From NCBI GenBank assembly GCA_051000815.1, contig JBPCNX010000039.1:1-64000 (forward strand): a stretch of DNA of 64,000 nt, written 5' to 3'. This document shows positions 58,385 through 64,000 of the stretch, piece after piece. A program made the translations under genes and the position numbers. Position 1 is the first letter of the stretch, and the number at the start of each line of letters is the position of its first letter. Source of the DNA: PSRF01 sp051000815. GTDB taxonomy: Bacteria; Acidobacteriota; Blastocatellia; Pyrinomonadales; Pyrinomonadaceae. Below the pieces are notes generated by a model. That model saw nothing but the letters and a program-made list of their open reading frames with translations. It was not told the DNA's origin and did not search any database.

Positions 58385-58714
58385 AATACTTTCTTGGGGG
58401 GTAAGGTAAGAAGCCGCCCGCTTTATATCACCGGCGGCATTAGAATAGCAACACACTAACGGAGCACTACCAGGCGGGCTGGCGATAGCGCGTTAGCAAA
58501 AGCTATTCTGTCGCGCCGCTTCGCGGGCTCTTAAATCATTTAACGCTCGGCGACCTGAGGCTCACGCCCCAGGCTCTATGCTTTCACCTCTGTCGCAGGT
58601 TCATTGAAGTGGCTCAGACCTAAGCAGTCTCTTCTGCGTTGGACACAGCGATTGGCTTTTACTATCCTCTTCAGCCGAATCCCTTTTTCCATTTAGTTTG
58701 AGAGGAGACACCCC

Positions 58715-59224
58715 ATGCCCTTGAGTGATGCATTATTGCCGGAGTTTGATCTCGAAATGGCGAACACGCGCAAAACGCTCGAACGTGTTCCCACTGACAA
58801 ATTGGACTGGACGCCGCACGCGAAGTCGATGACGATGGGCGGGCTCGCCACACATTTGAGCAATCTTCCCAGCTGGACCAACTACACCATCGATGAGGAC
58901 TCGTTGGACCTGGCGCCAGGCGGTGTACCGCTTCCCCAGGCGACCCCGGTTACATCGTCCGCTGAACTGCTCGAAGTTTTTGATAGCAACGTGGCGAAAG
59001 CGAGGGCGGCAATAGCGGGAGCCAGTGATGAAGATTTGTTCAAGATGTGGGCCTTGCAGCGCGCCGGCACCACACTGATGACTTTACCGAAGGTTGCCGT
59101 GCTGCGAGGCTTCGTGTTGAATCACAACATTCACCATCGCGCCCAGCTCGGGGTTTATCTGAGGCTCAACGATATTCCGGTCCCGTCCATTTACGGTCCG
59201 TCGGCGGACGAGAATCCATTCTAA
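58715..59224 (+). CDS. DinB family protein
   Basis: A 169-residue four-helix DinB-fold protein with the three metal-ligand histidines: His47 (ATHLSN) and the pair His137/His141 (NHNIHHRAQ). DinB proteins bind a divalent metal; many are putative thiol-S-transferases or of unknown role. GAGAGGAGAC precedes the ATG. It is convergent with mlaD. The 243 bases before it, after the IS target duplication, hold only short palindromes. Confidence 0.85.
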   Translation: MPLSDALLPEFDLEMANTRKTLERVPTDKLDWTPHAKSMTMGGLATHLSNLPSWTNYTIDEDSLDLAPGGVPLPQATPVTSSAELLEVFDSNVAKARAAIAGASDEDLFKMWALQRAGTTLMTLPKVAVLRGFVLNHNIHHRAQLGVYLRLNDIPVPSIYGPSADENPF

Positions 59225-59227
59225 AGG

Positions 59228-60373
59228 TTAGAACAGCTCGAACTTGATGGTCAGATATTTTTTAGGGTTTTGGCGGAAGTCGTAGATCAGCTTCACACCT
59301 TCAGACGAAAGTTGATTGACGTTGGAGTAAAGCGCTTCGTCGGTGAGAAGTTTTCCCACAGTGCCCTCGCCGCGCTGGGCTGCTGAGACCATGGTGTCGA
59401 TTCGCTCAGCGGTGGTGTTAAAACGAGCGATGGCGGAGCGGGCGTCGTTATACATTTGCTCATCTTTAATCAACTTACCCAGCGTGCCGCGGCCGGCATT
59501 AATGTCGGTGATCATCAGGTTGATCTGATCCACCGAACGATCGAGCCGATCTGCCGTGCGGTTGATGCGGTTATAGAGTTGATCGTCCGTCAGCAGTTTA
59601 CCCGCCGTGCCACGTCCGGCACGCAAATCCTCCGCGATTAGCCGCAGCTGACCGGCAATGGTATTAGCATTGTTGTAAAGCTCAGGGTCATTAATGAATC
59701 TGCCTGCGGATCCTTGGCCCGATCTAATCTGACGCAGCATATCTTCAGTCTCACGAATGGTGGCGTTGAGATTGTTGTAAAGGGCTTCGTCCGAAAAGAG
59801 ACGTCCAACAGTTCCTTTCCCATCCTTCACATCGCGGACCATTCCGTTAATCTCGTCTGACAACTTACTAAGGCGCTGAGCCAGATCTGTTCCTGAAGTG
59901 GCAAAGTCGTTCACGGTGTTGGACGATGAAGAAGGCAGTATTGCGTAATCCTGAACCGGTTGACCAAGAGCGCTTCCCGGAGTGATGTTGATCAGCATCT
60001 CATTGCCGAGCAGGCTGGGTGAGCCTTGCTGAGCGGTTGAGTCAGTCCGGATTCGTTCATTCGCCGGACGGCCATCAATGGTGGAATCAATTATCATCAA
60101 CGCCTCGACCTTAGGCGCATTGGGCACACCCGAAGGCGCTAAAAGGGTGATCTTGTCGATCTTTCCTACGCGGACACCGGCAAGTCTGACCTCGGAACCG
60201 TCACGAAGCCCGTTGGCGTCACCAAACTGCGCCTTCAGATGTAATTTCTTGCTAAAAGGATTGATATCCCCTGAGGCGTTAAGAATCAGAAATATTAGAA
60301 CCGCGATCGAACCCAGAACGAGCAGGCCGACGCGAAGCTCCCTGAACGAAACCGTTTTCTTTGATGGCGGCAT
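59228..60373 (-). CDS. mlaD: MlaD-family MCE lipid-transport protein
   Basis: A 381-residue protein: N-terminal anchor helix (VGLLVLGSIAVLIFLILN, about 15-32), an MCE domain (about 40-130: LKAQFGDANGLRDGSEVRLAGVRVGKI) and a helical C-terminal arm. The arm holds five repeats about 38 residues apart, each with a GxGTxGxLxxDxxLY core (GKGTVGRLFSDEALYNN, GQGSAGRFINDPELYNN, GRGTAGKLLTDDQLYNR, GRGTLGKLIKDEQMYND, GEGTVGKLLTDEALYSN). It moves phospholipids across the periplasm with MlaE and MlaF. Last gene of the mlaE-F-D operon. Confidence 0.9.
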   Translation of the reverse strand: MPPSKKTVSFRELRVGLLVLGSIAVLIFLILNASGDINPFSKKLHLKAQFGDANGLRDGSEVRLAGVRVGKIDKITLLAPSGVPNAPKVEALMIIDSTIDGRPANERIRTDSTAQQGSPSLLGNEMLINITPGSALGQPVQDYAILPSSSSNTVNDFATSGTDLAQRLSKLSDEINGMVRDVKDGKGTVGRLFSDEALYNNLNATIRETEDMLRQIRSGQGSAGRFINDPELYNNANTIAGQLRLIAEDLRAGRGTAGKLLTDDQLYNRINRTADRLDRSVDQINLMITDINAGRGTLGKLIKDEQMYNDARSAIARFNTTAERIDTMVSAAQRGEGTVGKLLTDEALYSNVNQLSSEGVKLIYDFRQNPKKYLTIKFELF

Positions 60374-60382
60374 GACTATCTC

Positions 60383-61291
60383 CTAGCGACCTCGTAGAAA
60401 CTTCTTAATATAGGCATCGTCACAATTACGTAAACTCTCATCCGTGCCACTGAATATGATCTTTCCCTCTCGCATCATCATAACCTTGCTGTTAACCAGG
60501 CAGAGTCGTTTGCCTTCTTCTTCAAAAACCACTTCGCCTGCTTCGTTAACCACGGCGTATTCGGAACAGAGATAAGTGAGATTGTTCATTTCATGAGTTA
60601 CAAAAATCGATGAGACGTCTTCAAGATCGCGCAGCTTCATCGCCAGTTCGCAGATCGTGCGAGCGGTGGGAGGATCGAGGCCAGCGGTTGGCTCGTCAAA
60701 CAAAACAATCTTGGGATCCCCTATGAGCGCCCGGGCGATGCCCACGCGCCGCCGCATGCCGCCCGATAATTCAGCCGGCATTTTGTCGATTGCGTCTTCG
60801 AGATTGACGAACCGCAGCATGCGCCGGACTTCAGGTTCAACCTGGTCCTCAGGCACACCTTGTTCGTGGAGGCGATAGGCGACGTTGTCATAAACAGAAA
60901 GCGAATCGAAGAGTGCGCCTTCCTGAAACACCATGCCGATGTTTTTGCGCACTTCCATCATCTGCGCTTCGTTGTGATTAGTGATGTCTTCGCCATCGAC
61001 AAGCACGCGTCCCGCGTCTGGTTTGAGCAACCCTAAAACCAGCTTGATGATAGTGGATTTGCCGCCGCCGGAACCGCCAAGAATGATCTTGGTTTCACCT
61101 CGCATGACCTTGAAGCTGAGATTGTTCAGGACGGGGCGATCGTCGAACGAAAGGTCAACGTTTTGAAATTCAATTGCCGGGGTGATCCGGTTGTGATCGT
61201 CCACTTCAGCAAAAGTCGACCCAGCCGCTTCGTCGCTCATGTCGCCCATGGGTGCGTGAGCCGGCGGAAGGTGTGTTTGTAATTCCGACAT
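60383..61291 (-). CDS. mlaF: MlaF-like ABC ATPase
   Basis: A 302-residue ABC ATP-binding protein of the Mla/MCE system. Walker A GGSGGGKST (about 74-82), MVFQEGALFDSLSVYDN Q-loop, signature LSGGMRRRVGIAR, Walker B IVLFDEPTAGLDPPT and switch His THEM. The N-terminal 35 residues are an acidic extension not common in the family. Nine bases before mlaD, 16 after mlaE. Confidence 0.93.
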   Translation of the reverse strand: MSELQTHLPPAHAPMGDMSDEAAGSTFAEVDDHNRITPAIEFQNVDLSFDDRPVLNNLSFKVMRGETKIILGGSGGGKSTIIKLVLGLLKPDAGRVLVDGEDITNHNEAQMMEVRKNIGMVFQEGALFDSLSVYDNVAYRLHEQGVPEDQVEPEVRRMLRFVNLEDAIDKMPAELSGGMRRRVGIARALIGDPKIVLFDEPTAGLDPPTARTICELAMKLRDLEDVSSIFVTHEMNNLTYLCSEYAVVNEAGEVVFEEEGKRLCLVNSKVMMMREGKIIFSGTDESLRNCDDAYIKKFLRGR

Positions 61292-61307
61292 AAACTTTCA
61301 GGAAGTC

Positions 61308-62078
61308 CTAAACAGTCTGCATCCCGAGAAGGTATTGCAAGCCGCGAGAGAGGAAGAAGTCGGCGATGATTACCACGATCGACGCCGTTACTACTGACTT
61401 TGTGGTTGCACGACCCACTCCCACGGTACCGCCGTCGGTGCTCAAGCCTTTGTAACAGGAAATGGACGCAATGATGAGCGCAAAAAATATCGGCTTGATT
61501 ACGCCGCCAATAATATCATCGGTTGTAATTCCCTCGCGAACAGATGTCAAAAATTGATCCATCGACAAGCCGTAAAGACCTGTGGCGACAACACCGCCGC
61601 CAATGATTCCGACAACGTCAGCGATCACGGTAAGCAATGGCAGGCTGACCAGCAGGGCTATCAGCCGAGGTCCGACCAACTTGCGGATGGGGTCTGTCCC
61701 CAGCGCCCGCATGGCGTCGATTTGCTGCGAGACAGTCATCGAACCGAGTTCCGCCGCGATGGCAGACCCGACACGCCCTGTCACCATGAGCGCGGTCAGC
61801 ACCGGCCCCAGTTCCCTAACAAGTGAGATGGCAACTAGTCTGCCCGTCTGAGACTGCGCTCCATAAAATGCCAGGGTGGGAAAAGTTTGCAGGGTGAGCA
61901 CGCCGCCGGTGAAGAAGCCGGTGAGGAGGACGATGGTCAGCGAGCCGACGCCGATCCCGTCCATTTGCTGAATAATTTCCGGAATGTATCGCGGACGTTT
62001 AAAAATGCCGCGAGCGGCGCGAGCCGCCAGCAACGTCGTCTCCTGCAATTCAAGCAGAGCGCGTGTGGCGAAGTTCAT
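61308..62078 (-). CDS. mlaE: MlaE-family ABC permease
   Basis: A 256-residue membrane permease with about five helices; the family segment FYGAQSQTGRLVAISLVRELGPVLTALMVTGRVGSAIAAELGSM and DAMRALGTDPIRKLVGPR are clear. Forms the inner-membrane channel of the lipid transporter with MlaF and MlaD. First gene of its operon. MlaB and MlaC are not in the window. Confidence 0.93.
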   Translation of the reverse strand: MNFATRALLELQETTLLAARAARGIFKRPRYIPEIIQQMDGIGVGSLTIVLLTGFFTGGVLTLQTFPTLAFYGAQSQTGRLVAISLVRELGPVLTALMVTGRVGSAIAAELGSMTVSQQIDAMRALGTDPIRKLVGPRLIALLVSLPLLTVIADVVGIIGGGVVATGLYGLSMDQFLTSVREGITTDDIIGGVIKPIFFALIIASISCYKGLSTDGGTVGVGRATTKSVVTASIVVIIADFFLSRGLQYLLGMQTV

Positions 62079-62213
62079 TCGAAGATGCGAAGCGAGTGTG
62101 CCTTGATTGACGCGTAGATCTTCTTGTTAGCTAGAGCAAGCGGTGCACGGCAGCGTCGCTGAGCAGGGTTGATAAGTGGCCCAGCTCACACCTACCGTTT
62201 TCAAGGGCGGCTT

Positions 62214-62243
62214 ATGATGCTCAAATTGTTAGCGATGCGTCAA
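62214..62243 (-). promoter_or_regulatory. possible promoter of mlaEFD
   Basis: On the minus strand: TTGACG (62243-62238), 18-base spacer, CATCAT (62219-62214). It lies about 135 bases before the mlaE start. The -10 is a moderate match. Confidence 0.35.
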
Positions 62244-62351
62244 GGGGAATACCAGAAAACGAGGCGGGGACTGCCTATATTCGGAGGCGAGTCTAAGGAG
62301 TACTCAGAACGTGGAGGGCAGGCAAACGAGAGAGGTTAACCGGTTCGGTAT

Positions 62352-62909
62352 CTAGGGACGCGGCCGGCGATTAGAATCCAGACGCGGCAAGATCGGGGCG
62401 ATCGTGTTGCGCTCAGGCAAACCTCGACGGTTGACTCTTTCCCGGCGCCGCAGTTCGTTATTTTCCTGACGGTCCCGGCGATAATCTCTCACGTTCTGAC
62501 GCAAGGTTCGGAGCGTGGCAACTTGCTCCGGAGTCAATACCCGTCTGACTTTCATTTCAGTCATTACGCGCATCCGCATCGATGCGGCCTGGGCCTCCGC
62601 GACATCTCGCAAACGCTGCTCGACTACACGATCGTCAGGGTTGTCAGAATCAAGCACTTCCTCAAGCGCTTGATTAGTTTCCCGAAGTCTCTGGTTGATA
62701 GCGGCTCTTTCGCCCCTCATGTCTTCCCGGATCGCTCGGATGCGTTCACGTTGTTCCGGACTCAACTTCAGATCGCGAATCGGGTCGGCGCTGAGCGCAC
62801 CCTGTTGTCCCTCGCTCGGCAGCTGTTGCCCGATTGAATATGACGCGGCGGCGACAATGAAGATTGTCGCCAACAGCAGCATTAAGACCATTCGTTCTTT
62901 GCTTCTCAT
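62352..62909 (-). CDS. Spy/CpxP-like periplasmic protein
   Basis: A 185-residue exported helical protein: signal peptide (VLMLLLATIFIVAAASYSIG), two LTxxQ-type motifs (LKLSPEQRERIRAIREDM and VLTPEQVATLRTLRQNV) and an Arg/Asn/Pro-rich tail. Members of the family are periplasmic chaperones or metal/envelope-stress sensors. ATG 62909 has GAGGTGATT before it. It is 27 bases after the anti-sigma gene, so probably a target or accessory of that sigma system. Confidence 0.8.
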   Translation of the reverse strand: MRSKERMVLMLLLATIFIVAAASYSIGQQLPSEGQQGALSADPIRDLKLSPEQRERIRAIREDMRGERAAINQRLRETNQALEEVLDSDNPDDRVVEQRLRDVAEAQAASMRMRVMTEMKVRRVLTPEQVATLRTLRQNVRDYRRDRQENNELRRRERVNRRGLPERNTIAPILPRLDSNRRPRP

Positions 62910-62936
62910 AATCACCTCTAACCTCACCCGCTCTAA

Positions 62937-63635
62937 TCATTCCTTATTGATTTGTTCACCGAGGAGATCCAGGTCTGAATCCTCTCCCAGTGAAATCAAT
63001 CTCAGGTCTGCTGCCAATTGTGCACGTTCGCCGGGTGTCAACGGCGCCCGGGGTGTCGTGGCAATGTTTCGAGTCGGTTCTTTAAACCGCGGCAGATTGG
63101 GAAGCTTAACCGGCGGCGGCTGCGTTTCTTCCTTAGAACTGCCGGTATGTTGCACGTTCAATTCACGCAGCCGGCCTTGAAGCTCCTGTTCAACCTTAGC
63201 TTTCAGTTCCTGCTCGGAGTAAACCTTTTCGTCGCGAACCAACGTTACCTTTGGTTTCTCCCGCAGGTGCAAAACTATCCACACCGCCGCCACGCAGAAC
63301 AGAATTGACGCGAACGTTACCGCGCCTTTCAACCACAGCGGCGAGATGGCAAAAAACTGTCGAATGGCAATCAGTGCAGACGGGCTTGCGGAATGATTGA
63401 ACACCAGACCAGCACGCTCGTTAGCTCGCCCCCCGTTAATGCCTAACGATTCCTTACGCCAGTCGATCACGCCAGCTCTAATTTCCCGAAACGCCACCAG
63501 CTCGCGTTTACACTCGACACACTGTGCCAGGTGCCGTTCAAAGTCATGAGCTTCGCCCTGGTTAACTTCGTGATAGAGGAACGCAATCAGGTCATTTCCT
63601 CGTTCACAAATTGGAGCATCTCTTCGCTCTTTCAT
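62937..63635 (-). CDS. zinc-finger anti-sigma factor
   Basis: A 232-residue membrane protein with an N-terminal zf-HC2 ZAS domain (HDFERHLAQCVECKRELVAF, His-x3-Cys-x2-Cys) at about residues 30-50, one membrane helix (VTFASILFCVAAVWIVLHL, about 108-128) and a periplasmic coiled/proline-rich part. It would hold the ECF sigma factor encoded just upstream until a signal arrives. Start 17 bases after the sigma gene stop. Confidence 0.87.
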   Translation of the reverse strand: MKERRDAPICERGNDLIAFLYHEVNQGEAHDFERHLAQCVECKRELVAFREIRAGVIDWRKESLGINGGRANERAGLVFNHSASPSALIAIRQFFAISPLWLKGAVTFASILFCVAAVWIVLHLREKPKVTLVRDEKVYSEQELKAKVEQELQGRLRELNVQHTGSSKEETQPPPVKLPNLPRFKEPTRNIATTPRAPLTPGERAQLAADLRLISLGEDSDLDLLGEQINKE

Positions 63636-63652
63636 CTTTCCTCTCCCGTTTT

Positions 63653-64000
63653 CTACTCCGGTTTGTCGCCAAATCTCTGGAGCCTCATCTGCAACTGTCG
63701 CATGGCAGTATAAAGACGGCTCTTGACTGTGCTGAGTGGCAAGTCGAGAGCATCGGAGATCTCTTGAAATGTCAGCTCCTCAAATTCCTTCATAACGACA
63801 ACTTGTCGCAACTCAAGCGGCAAACTTTTCACGGCCTTTCTGACAGCCGCGCAGCTTTCTCGACCCTCGGCCACGCGCGCGGGCGACAGTTCGTGCGGTG
63901 TAGCAAAATTTGCGGAGTGACGCTGCTCTTCATCTTCCAACGCGCCTTCTTTCCTGACCCTGGAGCGGCGCTGACGCGTGATGCATTGGTTGACAGCGAT
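63653..64000 (-). CDS. ECF (RpoE-type) sigma factor, 5' end beyond window
   Basis: Partial: 115 codons up to the window edge with no start needed before it. The part seen is the end of region 2 (IAVNQCITRQRR) and all of region 4 (LPLELRQVVVMKEFEELTFQEISDALDLPLSTVKSRLYTAMRQLQ), the -35-binding helix-turn-helix. Directs RNA polymerase to its regulon; paired with the anti-sigma factor downstream. The TTG at 63940 is internal, not the start. Confidence 0.92.
   Translation of the reverse strand: MAVNQCITRQRRSRVRKEGALEDEEQRHSANFATPHELSPARVAEGRESCAAVRKAVKSLPLELRQVVVMKEFEELTFQEISDALDLPLSTVKSRLYTAMRQLQMRLQRFGDKPE

Larger units (their letters stand above)
56617..58471. mobile_element. IS1-type element with passenger genes, complete ends
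   Basis: An 1855-base element bounded by 30-base perfect terminal inverted repeats (GGTAGTGCTCCGTTAGTGTG... at 56617-56646; its reverse complement at 58442-58471). The flanks carry an 8-base direct repeat AGGCGGGC (56609-56616 and 58472-58479), the target duplication size expected for the IS1 family. Inside are a truncated transposase on the plus strand and three small genes on the minus strand whose DNA is visibly richer in A+T than the surroundings. Confidence 0.88.

Overview
The window reads as chromosomal DNA of a diderm, aerobic-type bacterium, most likely an acidobacterium (Blastocatellia-like). This is inferred from protein style only: a long Oar-like TonB-dependent receptor with an N-terminal carboxypeptidase-regulatory domain, FecR/DUF6600 and DUF6335 proteins, LpxD, an Mla/MCE lipid transporter and many secreted proteins of unknown function. 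No rRNA, tRNA or CRISPR array was seen.

Layout. 1-2.3 kb: end of a frameshifted DUF2075 helicase, a small unknown gene and a C5 cytosine methyltransferase. 2.3-7.1 kb: an FG-GAP lipoprotein and a FecR/DUF6600 protein among dense intergenic repeats and a 140-bp element with 30-bp inverted ends. 7.1-9.2 kb: LytS/LytTR two-component pair (kinase frameshifted). 9.4-14.8 kb: secreted HELGH protein, Fis-like protein, Oar-like receptor. 15.2-21.1 kb: CPBP protease, NtrY/NtrX pair, secreted protein. 21.2-21.55 kb: 5' fragment of a group II intron. 21.6-25.2 kb: radical SAM, MGDG-synthase-like glycosyltransferase, SDR. 25.5-31.1 kb (minus): coaBC-udg-priA-lpxD. 31.3-36.5 kb: secreted and FecR-like proteins, UDP-glucose dehydrogenase, epimerase, mtnA. 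36.6-43.1 kb: cobalamin uptake locus with two cobalamin riboswitches (btuF-btuC-PepSY-btuD, then a BtuB-like receptor). 44-48.4 kb: gatB, SDR, TPR/TonB protein, dtd fused in frame to a cyclophilin lipoprotein. 48.4-56.5 kb: DUF6335, aconitase, aldehyde dehydrogenase, lipoprotein, DinB-like, zinc ribbon, MidA methyltransferase. 56.6-58.5 kb: a complete IS1-type element (30-bp inverted ends, 8-bp target duplication) holding a truncated transposase and three passenger genes. 58.7-64 kb: DinB protein, mlaD-F-E operon, Spy-like protein, anti-sigma factor and a partial ECF sigma factor.

The most striking feature is not a gene. Many intergenic gaps hold degenerate tandem arrays with a strict 7-base period (CTGCTCA, AAGTCCA, TGGTCTT, GATTGCC, CGGGTGT types). 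They start at or within a few bases of stop codons, twice supply the stop codon itself, and in several gaps occur as inverted pairs that could fold into long hairpins. A second class of intergenic repeat is a roughly 226-bp run of about seven different short hairpins, present in two close copies and one divergent copy. Both resemble, in style, the short tandemly repeated heptamers known from filamentous cyanobacteria, but the family here is not one I can name.

Three genes or gene pairs show apparent single-base indels (about 205-245, 7228-7231, 47678-47682), two at homopolymers, so assembly error must be weighed against real lesions.
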